NCBI GenBank assembly: GCA_035476575.1
Contig: DATILL010000150.1
Coordinates: forward strand, 1-64,000
Reading direction: 5' to 3'
Length of the DNA: 64,000 bases
Source: DATILL01 sp035476575
GTDB lineage: Bacteria; Actinomycetota; Actinomycetes; Mycobacteriales; JACQDL01
The number at the start of each line of letters is the position of its first letter. Position 1 is the stretch's first letter. Both the position numbers and the translations under genes were made by a program. Below the pieces are notes generated by a model. The model was not told the origin of the DNA, did no database searches, and worked only from the letters and a program-made list of their open reading frames with translations. Below are positions 56,099 to 64,000 of this stretch, piece by piece.

Positions 56099-57196
56099 GT
56101 GCCCGGGTCCGACCACCAGCCGGTGCGCCATGGACGAACTGCCGCCCGCCTCCGCTCTCCGGCCGTCGCGGTCACCGGCGCGGGCTGCCCGCTCGGCGCG
56201 GCGGTGCTGCGACACCTCAGCCGGGCCGGCTGGATCCGGACCGTCGTCGGGGTCGACACGACGGTGGCCGCGCCGGCGACCGGCGAGGTCGCCTGGCACG
56301 GCCTGGACCCGGCCGACCCTCGGCTGGCCCAGGCGCTGTGCGGTGTGGCCGCCGTCGTCCACTGCGCGACCGACCTGCGCCCGGACGCCAACCGCGCGGC
56401 CCAGCGGCAGCGGAACCTGCGGCGCGCCCAGACCGTGCTGGCCGCGGCGTTCGCGGCCGGCGTCCGGCACGTCGTGCTGGTCAGCAGCGCGATGGTCTAC
56501 GGCGCCCGGCCCGACAACCCGGTGCCGCTGCCCGACGACGCCCCGCTGCGGGCCGTGCCCGAGGCGAGCGTGCTCGGCGACCTGCTGGAGATCGAGCGGG
56601 CCGCGGCGGCCAACGGGGCGGCCCACCCGACGATGGCGGTGACGATGCTGCGACCGGCCATCGTCCTCGGGGCAGGAGCCAGCTCGGCGCTGGCCGCGCT
56701 GTTCGAGGCACCCCGGCTGCTGCACCTGCGGGGCACCCGGCCGCGCTGGCAGTTCTGCCACGTCGACGACCTGGCCAGCGCGGCGGAGGTCGTCGTGCTC
56801 GACCGGATCACCGGCCCGGTGAACGTCGGCTGCGACGGCTTCCTGGAGCACGCCGAGGTGGAGCAGGTCAGGGGACGCCGGTCGCTCGACCTGCCCGAGC
56901 GGGTGGCCGTCGGGACCGCCGAGCGGCTGCACCGGCTGGGCATCACCTCCGCCCCGCCGACCGAGCTGGCCTACCTCGCCCACCCGTGGGTGGTGGACAG
57001 CAGCCGGCTCCGGGCGGCCGGGTGGCAGCCCCGGTACACCAACGCCGAGGCGCTACGGGCGCACTTATCGGCCCGGCCGGCGCGCGCCGAGAATGCGGTG
57101 CACGGCGCCACTGCCGCGGCCGGTGCCACGGTGGCGCTGGTCGGCACTGCGGCGCTGGTCCGGCGGGCCCGCCGCAACCGCCGCGCCAGCTCGTGA
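56099..57196 (+). CDS. NAD(P)-dependent epimerase/SDR, atypical
   Basis: The protein has 365 residues. VAVTGAGCPLGAAVLRHLSR is the Rossmann dinucleotide site. VVLVSSAMVYGARPDN carries the catalytic Ser and Tyr, but the Lys four residues after Tyr is missing, as in atypical SDRs. RPAIVLGAGASSALAAL and QFCHVDDLASAAEVVVLDR follow. A hydrophobic stretch near the C-terminus (AAGATVALVGTAALVRRAR) may anchor it to the membrane. The GTG at 56099 is chosen. The substrate is unknown. Confidence 0.85.
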   Translation: MPGSDHQPVRHGRTAARLRSPAVAVTGAGCPLGAAVLRHLSRAGWIRTVVGVDTTVAAPATGEVAWHGLDPADPRLAQALCGVAAVVHCATDLRPDANRAAQRQRNLRRAQTVLAAAFAAGVRHVVLVSSAMVYGARPDNPVPLPDDAPLRAVPEASVLGDLLEIERAAAANGAAHPTMAVTMLRPAIVLGAGASSALAALFEAPRLLHLRGTRPRWQFCHVDDLASAAEVVVLDRITGPVNVGCDGFLEHAEVEQVRGRRSLDLPERVAVGTAERLHRLGITSAPPTELAYLAHPWVVDSSRLRAAGWQPRYTNAEALRAHLSARPARAENAVHGATAAAGATVALVGTAALVRRARRNRRASS

Positions 57197-57257
57197 GGGC
57201 GACGGTCCCGCGGGCCCGAGAGGACGCCGCGACGTAGGGACGGCGTACCGTGGGAGG

Positions 57258-57500
57258 ATGTCGCCGCTGATCTGGGTAGCGATGCCCGTTGCCGTCACCG
57301 TGGTGGCGACCCTGTGGGCGCTGTGGGTCGCCCGCGACCCGGGCCGGACCGATGCCCACAGCTCGGTGCAGGCGCATCACCGGTTCGTCGAGGCGCTGTC
57401 GAGGAACGTCCGGCCGCTGGCCGCGCGGCCAACGCCGGCCGTGGCTAAGGACGAACGTACGGACGAGCCATCCGGCCGGGAGCAGCTACGCCGGGAGTAG
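57258..57500 (+). CDS. Small membrane-anchored protein
   Basis: The 80-residue protein has one N-terminal membrane helix (IWVAMPVAVTVVATLWALWV) and a charged cytoplasmic tail rich in Arg, Glu and Pro. It sits between the SDR and the PDZ protease genes, 14 bases before the latter. No family is recognised. The AGG immediately before ATG is an atypically close ribosome site. Confidence 0.58.
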   Translation: MSPLIWVAMPVAVTVVATLWALWVARDPGRTDAHSSVQAHHRFVEALSRNVRPLAARPTPAVAKDERTDEPSGREQLRRE

Positions 57501-57514
57501 CTACCCTGTCCGGC

Positions 57515-58540
57515 ATGAGCCGGCGCGTCATGACCATGTCTGTCGGCGTGGCGCTGCTGGTGGTGCTCGGGCTGTTCGGCGCCCGGCTGCCCGTGCCGTA
57601 CGCCGCGCTCGGCCCCGGGCCGACGTTGGACACCCTCGGCAGCGTGGGCAACCGGCAGGTCATCGCCATCGTCGGCCGTACGCCGAACACGACCACCGGC
57701 CACCTCAACCTGACCACCGTGTCGGTACAGGACCGCCTCGACGTGTTCAGCGTGCTGCGTGGCTGGGTCGACGGTGGGGTCTCGGTCGTCCCGCGCGAGG
57801 AGCTCTACCCGCCGGACCAGACCCAGGAGCAGGTCGACAAGGAGAACACCGCCGAGTTCGCCCGGTCGCAGAGCGATGCCGTGCTGGCCGCGCTGCGCGA
57901 GCTGCACTATCCGGAGAAGATCGTCATCCAAGGCGTGCCAGACGGCTCGGCGTCCACGGGCAAGCTGCGGTCGCGCGACCTGCTGACCAGCGTTGACGGC
58001 ACGCCGGTGACCGATCTGGCCACGCTGGAGAAGGTGCTGACCCGGCTCGCGCCGGGCACCACGGTGACCGTCGGGTACCGGCGCCAGCACGCCGCCGGCA
58101 CGGCCCGGGTGACGCTGGCGAAGGCCAAGGACCGGCCCGGCGGCGCCCTCGGCGTGCTGGTCTCGATGGAGCCGGTGGCCGAGGACTTCACGGTCAACAT
58201 CCAGGTGGGGGAGGACATCGGCGGGCCGTCCGCCGGGCTGATGTTCGCGCTCGGCATCCTGGAGAAGATCGGGCCAACGGAGCTGACTGGTGGCCGGTTC
58301 ATCGCCGGCACCGGCACCATCGACCCCGTCGGCAAGATCGGCCCGATCGGCGGCATCCCGCTGAAGATGCTCGGTGCGCGGCAGAAGGGCGCGACGGTCT
58401 TCCTCGTGCCGGCGGCCAACTGCGACGAGGCTCGCCGGGCCATCCCGGCCGGGCTGCGGCTGGTCAAGGTGGACAGCCTGCACACGGCGGTCACCGCGCT
58501 GGGGACGCTGCGGCAGGGCGGCGTGCCGGCCGGCTGCTGA
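57515..58540 (+). CDS. PDZ-containing Lon-like serine protease
   Basis: The protein has 341 residues: a membrane anchor (about 8-26), then YAALGPGPTLDTLG, a PDZ domain (about 155-215; LRSRDLLTSVDGTPVTDLAT) and a Lon-type S16 domain. VGEDIGGPSAGLMFALGILE carries the catalytic Ser; the Lys is in GGIPLKMLGARQKGATVF. It is an extracytoplasmic protease of YlbL type. Position matches Rv3194c. The cleavage target is unknown. Confidence 0.91.
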   Translation: MSRRVMTMSVGVALLVVLGLFGARLPVPYAALGPGPTLDTLGSVGNRQVIAIVGRTPNTTTGHLNLTTVSVQDRLDVFSVLRGWVDGGVSVVPREELYPPDQTQEQVDKENTAEFARSQSDAVLAALRELHYPEKIVIQGVPDGSASTGKLRSRDLLTSVDGTPVTDLATLEKVLTRLAPGTTVTVGYRRQHAAGTARVTLAKAKDRPGGALGVLVSMEPVAEDFTVNIQVGEDIGGPSAGLMFALGILEKIGPTELTGGRFIAGTGTIDPVGKIGPIGGIPLKMLGARQKGATVFLVPAANCDEARRAIPAGLRLVKVDSLHTAVTALGTLRQGGVPAGC

Positions 58541-58563
58541 GACCCGGGCTGCCCGGCCCGGCC

Positions 58564-58643
58564 GGATCGTTCGGCAGTCAGCCTGGATCGTTTGGGCCCG
58601 GATCGCTTGGGGCCGGATCGCTCGGTCAGCTCGGATCGTTCGG
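58564..58643. repeat. Short imperfect repeats GGATCGYTYGG
   Basis: Five copies of GGATCG(C/T)T(C/T)GG occur at about 58564, 58585, 58600, 58615 and 58633. The last one forms the end of the convergent PPA1309 gene. The spacing varies between 15 and 21 bases. Confidence 0.65.
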
Positions 58644-59225
58644 CGGGTCAGCCAGCGTGGCGAGCAGCGCCTCGGACAGGTTCGGGGCGAGGTCCTCACC
58701 CACCAGCAGCTCGTCCTCGACGCCGGCCGTCCCGGCGGGTTCCGGCCGTACGTCGTCCGACCCGGTCGGCCGGCGGCGGAAGCGCACCACAGTGGCCCGG
58801 GAACCGTCCCGCAGCACGGCCACCGCCACCCGCGCCTCCCGCCGGTGCGGGTGCTCGGCGGCGTAGCGGAGCGGGTCCGGCTGGCCGGGCAGCTCGGCCT
58901 CGGCGTCCGGCGGGAGCAGCACGACCTCGTGCACCAGGCAGCAGCCGCGCACCTCGGCCGACCACATGATCTGGGCCAGGGCGTCGTCCAGCGGGCCGTC
59001 CGGCAGCGGCTCCTGCTCGATCGGGGTGAGCGAGCTGGGTGACACCTCGTCGACGGGCAGCCCGAGGCTGCGGGCGAGGTCCGGCTCGGCCGCCACCAGC
59101 TCGGCGGTGGCCACCAGCGCGAAGAGCTGCGGCGGCTGGTCCCACCCGTGGGCGCCCACATGCCGCTCCACCTCCACCAGCGCGTCGGCCAGCGACGGGG
59201 GCGGGTTCGGGTGCCGGGTCGCCAT
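58626..59225 (-). CDS. PPA1309-family protein
   Basis: This 199-residue protein matches the actinobacterial PPA1309 family: SLADALVEVERHVGAHGWDQ, PPQLFALVATAEL, and MWSAEVRGCCLVHEVVLLPP, DAEAELP. It usually lies beside the UPF0182 gene, as here (divergent). Its function is unknown. The ATG at 59225 is preferred because it opens with MATRHPNPPPSLADAL; the frame runs 37 codons further upstream without a ribosome site. Confidence 0.85.
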   Translation of the reverse strand: MATRHPNPPPSLADALVEVERHVGAHGWDQPPQLFALVATAELVAAEPDLARSLGLPVDEVSPSSLTPIEQEPLPDGPLDDALAQIMWSAEVRGCCLVHEVVLLPPDAEAELPGQPDPLRYAAEHPHRREARVAVAVLRDGSRATVVRFRRRPTGSDDVRPEPAGTAGVEDELLVGEDLAPNLSEALLATLADPPNDPS

Positions 59226-59383
59226 GAGCCACATGGTGGCACGGAGCGCACGATGGCACGGAAGGCGACCACGGCCGGGTGCGGGAACCGGCCGGGTGCG
59301 GGAACCCGCCGCGAGCTGTGTAAGTTTCCACATCATCCGATGGACTCGCGTCCGCTCGACTCCCGTGCCAGGAGTGTTGTCCA

Positions 59384-62281
59384 GTGGCCATGCGGCCGCC
59401 GTTGCCGGTGCCGGCGATCTCCCGCCGGGCCCGGGTCATGCTCACCGTCATCGCGATCCTCGTGGTCGCGCTCTCCGTGCTTGGCTCGTTGGTGTCGCTG
59501 TACATCGACTGGCTGTGGTTCGGCGAGGTGAAGTTCCGCGAAGTCTTCGGCACCGTGCTGTGGACGCGGATCTTCCTGTTCTTCGGCTTCGGGGTCCTGC
59601 TGGCGGCGGTGGTCGGGGCGAACCTGGTGGTCGCCTACCGGCTCCGCCCGCCGTTCCGGCCGATGTCGCTGGAGCAGCAGAACCTGGAGCGATACCGGAC
59701 CGCGATCGAGCCGCGCCGGGTGCTGGTGCTGGTGATCGTCAGCGGGATCGTCGGGCTGTTCGCCGGGCTGGCCGCCCAGGGCCGGTGGGAGACCTGGCTG
59801 CTGTGGCGCAACGGCACGCCGTTCGGCATCCTGGACCCGCAGTTCGGCCGCGACATCTCCTACTTCGCGTTCACCTACCCGTTCCAGCGGTTCATCCTCG
59901 GCTTCTTGTTCGCCGCGGTGGTGTTCTCGCTGATCGGCGCGGTGGTGGTGCACTACCTGTTCGGTGGGCTGCGGCTGCAGACACCGGGGGAGAAGGTCAC
60001 CCCGGCGGCCCGGGTGCACCTGTCGGTGCTGCTCGGCGGCTTTGTGCTGCTCAAGGCGGTCGCGTACTACCTGGACCGGTACGGCCTGGTGTTCTCCGAC
60101 CGCGGCGCCATCACCGGGGCGTCGTACACCGACGTCAACGCGGTGCTGCCGGCCAAGTCGATCCTCATGATCATCGCGCTGATCTGCGCGGTGGCGTTCT
60201 TCGCCAACGTGGCGTTCCGCAACTTCCAGCTTCCCGCGATCGCGCTGGTGCTGCTGGTGCTCTCCAGCGTCATCATCGGCGGCGCGTACCCGGCGCTGAT
60301 CCAGAACTTCCGGGTGAAGCCGAACGCGGACCAGAAGGAGAAGCTCTACATCGCCCGGAACATCGAGGCGACCCGGCAGGCCTACTCGCTGAACAACGTC
60401 GACTACACCGGCTACTCGGCCTCGCCGACAGTTGACGACACCGCCCGGCAGAAGATTCGCAACGACACGTCCACAATTTCCAACGCACGGCTGATGGACC
60501 CGAACGTGCTCTCTCCGACGTTCGACCAGAACCAGAAGGTCCTGAACGTCTACAACTTCGCCGACAAGCTCGACATCGACCGCTACACGATCAGCAACCA
60601 GTTGAAGGAGTACGTGGTCGGGGTACGTGAGATGGATCCGCAGCAGCTCACCGGCAACCAGACAAACTGGATCAACGAGCATCTGGTCTACACGCATGGC
60701 AACGGTTTCGTCGCGGCCCCGACGAACACGGCGCTCAACGGTCAACCGGCCTACGTCGACCCGAAGATATTCAACATCAGCCAGCCCCGGGTCTACTACG
60801 GCGAGCTGCTCGGCGACACGTACTCGATCGTCGGAAAGGCCGGCGACCAGACCGACCGCGAGTTCGACGCGCTGAAGGAGAACGAGGACGTCAAGTTCAC
60901 CTACGACGGCTCGGGCGGGGTCAACGTCGGGAACATCTTCAACCGGGTCATCTTCGCCTGGCATTACCGAGCCCAGCAGATCCTGTTCTCCGGCGCGATC
61001 ACCGGCGGCTCGAAGATTATGTACGTGCGAGACCCGCGGGACCGGGTGGAGAAGGCCGCGCCGTTCCTGACCGCGGACGGCGACCCGTATCCCGCGGTGA
61101 TCGCGGGCAAGATCAAGTGGGTGGTGGACTGCTACACCACGCTGGACGGCTTCCCGTACTCCGAGCACACCCAGCTCGGCGACGTCACCCAGGACTCCCT
61201 GACCGGCACCGGAACCCGGGCGCAGGCCAACACCCAGGTCAACTACATCCGCAACTCGGTCAAGGCCGTCGTCGACGCCTATGACGGGTCGGTGTCGCTC
61301 TACCAGTTCGGCGCCATGGACCCGGTGCTGGAGTCGTGGAAGAAGGCGTTCCCCGGAATTGTCAAGCCGGAGAGCGAGATCAGCCCGGAGCTGCGTGCGC
61401 ACCTGCGTTATCCCGAGGACCTGTTCAAGGTGCAGCGCGACCTGATCACGAAGTACCATCTGGACGACCCGGTGCAGTTCTTCAACTCCCAGGGCTTCTG
61501 GGACGTGCCGACCGACCCCACCAGGGACAGCCAGCAGGCGCAGCCGCCGTACTATCTGCTCGCCCAGACGCCGGGGCAGGAGCAGACGACGTTCCAGCTG
61601 ACCAGCGCGCTTAACCAGTTCCGCCGGCAGAACATGGCGGCGTACATGACGGTGTCGTCCGACCCGCAGGACTACGGCAAGTTCCGGGTGCTCCGGCTGC
61701 CCAGCGAGACATCGATTCTCGGCCCGAACCAGATGTTCTCCAACTTCAACTCGACCGAGCAGATCAAGACCGAGATCTCGCTCCTCAACCAGAATGGGTC
61801 AAAGGTTGTCTACGGCAACCTGCTCACGCTGCCGGTCGGTGGCGGGCTGATGTACGTCATGCCGGTGTACGTGCAGGGCAGTGGTTCGACCTATCCCCTG
61901 CTGCGCAAGGTGATTGTCGCCTTCGGCGACCGGATCGGCTACGAGTCCACGCTGGCGGACGCCTTGGACAAGGTCTTCGGGCCGGGCAGTGGTCAGGTGG
62001 TGCCGCCGCCGGTCGGGCCGCCGTCCAGCGGGACGCCGACGGCCCCGCCGACCCAGCCGGGCAGCGGCGGTGAGCTGGCCGCTGCGGTGGACGCGATCCA
62101 GGCCGCTCTGGCGCACCTGAGGTCGGCCACCCAGGCGGGCAACTTCGTCGAGATCGGCAAGGCGCAGCAGGAGCTGGCGAACGCGGCTGCCCGCTTCGAG
62201 GCGGCGCGGAGGGCGGCGTCGCTGCTGCCGCCGCCGTCGCCGTCGCCGAGCCCCGCACCCAGCCCGACGCCCACGCGCTGA
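59384..62281 (+). CDS. UPF0182 family large membrane protein
   Basis: This 965-residue protein has about seven membrane helices in the first 310 residues (starting RARVMLTVIAILVVALSVLG), a large extracellular region, and a Pro/Ser-rich tail. Conserved blocks include YIARNIEATRQAYSLNNVDY, VYTHGNGFVAAPTN and ENEDVKFTYDGSGGV. Position matches Rv3193c, an essential-type envelope protein of unknown function. The start is GTG at 59384, with AGGAG before it. Confidence 0.92.
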   Translation: MAMRPPLPVPAISRRARVMLTVIAILVVALSVLGSLVSLYIDWLWFGEVKFREVFGTVLWTRIFLFFGFGVLLAAVVGANLVVAYRLRPPFRPMSLEQQNLERYRTAIEPRRVLVLVIVSGIVGLFAGLAAQGRWETWLLWRNGTPFGILDPQFGRDISYFAFTYPFQRFILGFLFAAVVFSLIGAVVVHYLFGGLRLQTPGEKVTPAARVHLSVLLGGFVLLKAVAYYLDRYGLVFSDRGAITGASYTDVNAVLPAKSILMIIALICAVAFFANVAFRNFQLPAIALVLLVLSSVIIGGAYPALIQNFRVKPNADQKEKLYIARNIEATRQAYSLNNVDYTGYSASPTVDDTARQKIRNDTSTISNARLMDPNVLSPTFDQNQKVLNVYNFADKLDIDRYTISNQLKEYVVGVREMDPQQLTGNQTNWINEHLVYTHGNGFVAAPTNTALNGQPAYVDPKIFNISQPRVYYGELLGDTYSIVGKAGDQTDREFDALKENEDVKFTYDGSGGVNVGNIFNRVIFAWHYRAQQILFSGAITGGSKIMYVRDPRDRVEKAAPFLTADGDPYPAVIAGKIKWVVDCYTTLDGFPYSEHTQLGDVTQDSLTGTGTRAQANTQVNYIRNSVKAVVDAYDGSVSLYQFGAMDPVLESWKKAFPGIVKPESEISPELRAHLRYPEDLFKVQRDLITKYHLDDPVQFFNSQGFWDVPTDPTRDSQQAQPPYYLLAQTPGQEQTTFQLTSALNQFRRQNMAAYMTVSSDPQDYGKFRVLRLPSETSILGPNQMFSNFNSTEQIKTEISLLNQNGSKVVYGNLLTLPVGGGLMYVMPVYVQGSGSTYPLLRKVIVAFGDRIGYESTLADALDKVFGPGSGQVVPPPVGPPSSGTPTAPPTQPGSGGELAAAVDAIQAALAHLRSATQAGNFVEIGKAQQELANAAARFEAARRAASLLPPPSPSPSPAPSPTPTR

Positions 62282-62384
62282 GGTAGACGACCCTCGAACC
62301 GACCACTTGTCGTGGGAAAGTTGGCGATTCTGTGCCCGGATTGTTCGGTATTATCCCTGACAAGTCGCCACAGCGGCCGCGAGT

Positions 62385-62414
62385 TTGGCGGCAGTCGCGG
62401 CGGACAGGTAGAGT
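62385..62414 (+). promoter_or_regulatory. tRNA promoter
   Basis: TTGGCG (62385-62390) and TAGAGT (62409-62414) are separated by 18 bases. The expected start near 62421 is five bases before the tRNA, which fits a primary-sigma promoter. Confidence 0.55.
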
Positions 62415-62425
62415 TGGCTCACCGA

Positions 62426-62502
62426 CGCGGGGTGGAGCAGCTCGGTAGCTCGCTGGGCTCATAACCCAGAGGTCGGAGGTTCAAATCCTCCCCCCGCTAC
62501 CA
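62426..62502 (+). tRNA. Initiator tRNA-fMet (CAT anticodon)
   Basis: The 77 bases fold into a full cloverleaf with encoded CCA. The anticodon loop CTCATAA sits on a stem with three G-C pairs (CTGGG/CCCAG), the initiator mark. The T arm is GGAGG-TTCAAAT-CCTCC. The first base C faces T at position 72, so the top pair is mismatched, as in actinobacterial initiators; this blocks elongator use. Confidence 0.95.
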
Positions 62503-62503
62503 T

Positions 62504-62542
62504 GACAAGACCCCCAAACCAGACGGTTTGGGGGTCTTTGTC
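62504..62542 (+). terminator. Terminator after tRNA-fMet
   Basis: GACCCCCAAACC (62509-62520) and GGTTTGGGGGTC (62525-62536) form a 12-bp stem with loop AGAC, extended by GACAA/TTTGTC. A short T-run follows. Confidence 0.75.
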
Positions 62543-62984
62543 GTCTCGTTGCTAACGGACTTGCTAACGGGGACCGTCGTCCGGGGCCACGAACAGGCCG
62601 CCCATGGTGCGCGGCGTCGCGGTCCATGCCCTGCATGATCACCTCTGTATGCGCCGGCCGCCCGTTCTCCCCAGGTGAAGTCGAAGCCGGACTCGCGAAA
62701 GTCCCGACCGAAAAGGACCGCTCCTTCGCCTGCCGGGCCTGTTGCTCGCGTAGCACCGCGACCCGTGGCCGGGGTGAGCGCTGGTGCCCAGGCGGTGGCG
62801 TGGGCGAGGCGGGATGCGTCGGTGAGGTGAGGCAGGTGCGGATGGTGTCGGTGGCGAGCGCGGCGGCCAGGGCGCGGGCCCGCTGGCTGACCCGAGGGTT
62901 CGTAGGTCGCAGGTTGCGCCCGCCACCCTCGGCGCGTCGTCGTAACTGAATGGACAGAGAATGGGGGAGCGAAGGAGGGCCGAT
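62543..62984 (-). pseudogene. Integrase remnant downstream of tRNA-fMet
   Basis: On the minus strand, pieces of an actinomycete integrase can be read in different frames: LREQQARQAKERS near 62745-62705, GRDFRESGFDFTWGER near 62705-62660, and SKSVSNETTKTPKPSG at 62560-62515 next to the tRNA terminator. Its frames are broken several times, and the catalytic HxxR...Y region is not found. This looks like the scar of an element once integrated at the 3' end of the tRNA. The stretch 62800-62984 shows no clear coding. Confidence 0.5.
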
Positions 62985-63413
62985 ATGCGAGTCGCATTCG
63001 CGGCCGACGACGAGAATGACACCACGCGGGCGGCCGAAGGTTTTCTGGTCGAGTCCGGCCACGACGTGGTGTGGCCGGCGACGTCCGGCGCCTGGCCGGA
63101 GATCGGCGCCGCCGTCGGCAGATCCGTGGTCGACGGGACGGCGGACCTCGGCATCGTCATGTGCTGGACTGGCACCGGTACGGCCATTGCGGCGAACAAG
63201 GTGCACGGCGTCCGCGCGGCCCTCGCGTGGGATCCTTGGGTCGCCGTCGGTGCACGGAGATGGAACGATGCGAACGTCCTCGCTCCCAGCCTGAAGCGGC
63301 TGGCTCCCGATGTGGCCGTGGAGATCGCCAGTGCCTTTCTGGCCGAGCCGGCGCCGGATCCCGACGAGGCCGCCAACATCGCGCAGCTCAACGACCTGGA
63401 GCGAGACGCTTGA
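62985..63413 (+). CDS. RpiB/LacA/LacB family sugar-phosphate isomerase-like protein
   Basis: The protein has 142 residues. MRVAFAADDENDTT opens the fold. IVMCWTGTGTAIAANKVHG then VRAALAWDPW holds the active Cys and the phosphate loop of ribose-5-phosphate isomerase B-like enzymes, and ARRWNDANVLA is the second block. The ATG at 62985 has GAAGGAGGG before it, which rules out the upstream starts. No sugar genes are adjacent, so the substrate is open. It appears to be cargo of the tRNA-adjacent region. Confidence 0.88.
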   Translation: MRVAFAADDENDTTRAAEGFLVESGHDVVWPATSGAWPEIGAAVGRSVVDGTADLGIVMCWTGTGTAIAANKVHGVRAALAWDPWVAVGARRWNDANVLAPSLKRLAPDVAVEIASAFLAEPAPDPDEAANIAQLNDLERDA

Positions 63414-63621
63414 TCCGCCGCTCCGCGTTCTCGGACTGGCCGCCTCGCGTAGCAACGAGTCACGTCCGTTCTCCGCCCGAGCACGAGCAAGCTGGCGGTC
63501 AAGGTCATCAACGACGACGGCGACGAGGTTGGGCGAGCCTCATATGCGACAACTGAACGGCAAGCTTCGGGAGCTGCGTTTCCACCTGGACAGGCGGTGC
63601 GGGTGACGTGGATGAGGAGAG
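63414..63621 (+). pseudogene. Remnants of a methylase-like gene and a HigB-type toxin
   Basis: Around 63490-63540 the frame reads STSKLAVKVINDDGDEV, which resembles the end of a site-specific methylase or restriction subunit. It then runs into MRQLNGKLRELRFHLDR (63544-63595), the middle of a HigB/phage-Gp49-type RNase toxin. A shifted frame gives QAVRVTW next. The rest of the toxin is missing. These scraps directly precede an intact antitoxin-like gene. Confidence 0.5.
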
Positions 63622-63927
63622 GTGACCGACGTGGCCGAGCGCAGCGATGGGAAAGCACTACGGGAACGCCGGATGAGCGAGCCCGGCGCTGACGCCGCGT
63701 ACCGGGCAGCCCGGCTGGCCTTCGAGCTTGGCCACAGTCCGTGCGCTGCGCGAACAATGTGGTTGGGCCAGGGCGAGCTGGCTCGGCTCGCCGGCATGAC
63801 GCAGTCCGCGGTGGCCCGGTTTGAGGCCGGTGGCACGGTGCCGACCTTGCCGGTTTGGGAGCGGTTGGCCGGAGCGCTTGATGCTGAGCTCGTCGTTCAG
63901 GTCACCCCCCGGCCACAGGTGGCGTGA
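63622..63927 (+). CDS. XRE-family antitoxin-like protein (HigA type)
   Basis: The protein has 101 residues. The HTH lies at about 48-95: LGQGELARLAGMTQSAVARF then EAGGTVPTLPVWERLAGALD. It matches HigA-type antitoxins that sit behind HigB toxins. The region before it (SPCAARTMW) differs from the usual VREARERLGLS, so its first helix may be altered. With the toxin gone it is an orphan antitoxin or a free regulator. The GTG at 63622 follows GAGGAGAG. Confidence 0.75.
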   Translation: MTDVAERSDGKALRERRMSEPGADAAYRAARLAFELGHSPCAARTMWLGQGELARLAGMTQSAVARFEAGGTVPTLPVWERLAGALDAELVVQVTPRPQVA

Positions 63928-64000
63928 GACCCGAGGTCCGGGCGCAGGACGCCGCGTGACACGCGGAGCTTTGCCGAGCTACCGGGGTCAGGCGCAGGCG
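63928..64000. other. Window end, nothing seen
   Basis: The last 73 bases contain no recognisable gene or signal. Confidence 0.4.

Noticed and set aside
59333..61459. A 708-residue minus-strand frame opposite UPF0182
   Set aside because: It mirrors the membrane protein codons as repeated His/Gln/Arg/Val; no family match.

Overview
The window is high-GC actinomycete chromosome. The markers are a WhiB7 regulator, mycoredoxin, AdnAB helicase-nuclease, UvrD2, DUF3107, a DUF2342 metalloprotease, UPF0182, PPA1309 and an actinobacterial initiator tRNA with C1/U72. GTG starts and ATGA/GTGA overlaps are common. From about 22 kb to 62 kb the gene set and order follow a conserved actinobacterial block. 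From memory it resembles M. tuberculosis Rv3193c to Rv3208A, with local insertions. Gene style would suit Micromonosporaceae or a near relative, but the sequence alone does not settle the family.

Region 1 (1-4.1 kb) is a junkyard: the tail of an IS3-type transposase, a truncated HTH gene, an HTH-TPR regulator cut by an in-frame TAA, a frameshifted YibE/F permease, and scraps of an HTH gene and an IS5-type transposase. Region 2 (4.1-14.6 kb, all minus strand) is an intact stress island: dnaK-grpE-dnaJ(cbpA)-cbpM-clpB-thioredoxin-cNMP/TrxR-like fusion-hdeD-prsW-DUF1931. It joins protein disaggregation and refolding with redox and membrane functions, like transmissible heat-resistance islands of proteobacteria. 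Region 3 (14.9-21.9 kb) is again decayed: a frameshifted LuxR-type regulator, a second broken hdeD, a BON-domain scrap, a tyrosine recombinase cut at its catalytic tyrosine by an ISL3-like element, and a collapsed ATP-grasp/methyltransferase RiPP (graspetide) cluster.

Region 4 (22-32 kb) returns to core genome: DUF3107, an HTH/Clp-N pair and TetR. Next comes a non-homologous end-joining group (LigD-type polymerase, LigD-type ligase, Ku) with a subtilisin-inhibitor-like protein, then a DUF3152 protease-like protein. A lower-GC islet (small membrane protein plus Crp-like protein), MoeZ and an alkyltransferase-like protein follow. Region 5 (32-49 kb) is repair and redox: AdnA-AdnB, an acyltransferase, an M16 protease pair, NudC, an ANTAR protein, mycoredoxin, UvrD2, and whiB7 behind a long leader with an attenuator-like hairpin. 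Region 6 (49-62.3 kb) holds an ABC1 kinase, a ThiF-like protein, a zinc-ribbon microprotein, an enoyl-CoA hydratase, two metalloproteases, an SDR, a PDZ/Lon-like protease, PPA1309 and UPF0182. Region 7 (62.4-64 kb) is tRNA-fMet followed by an integrase scar, an RpiB-like protein and an HigA-like antitoxin with a ruined toxin.

Three non-coding signals stand out. A dispersed palindromic repeat family lies at three intergenic sites (32.2, 39.4 and 54.7 kb). DnaA-box-like sites cluster at 51.86 and 53.3-53.5 kb. The whiB7 leader has a WhiB7-type promoter, a 96-codon reading frame and a 16-bp hairpin. Frameshifts are common in 1-22 kb and after 62.5 kb but nearly absent in the core block, so they look like real decay rather than poor sequence quality.
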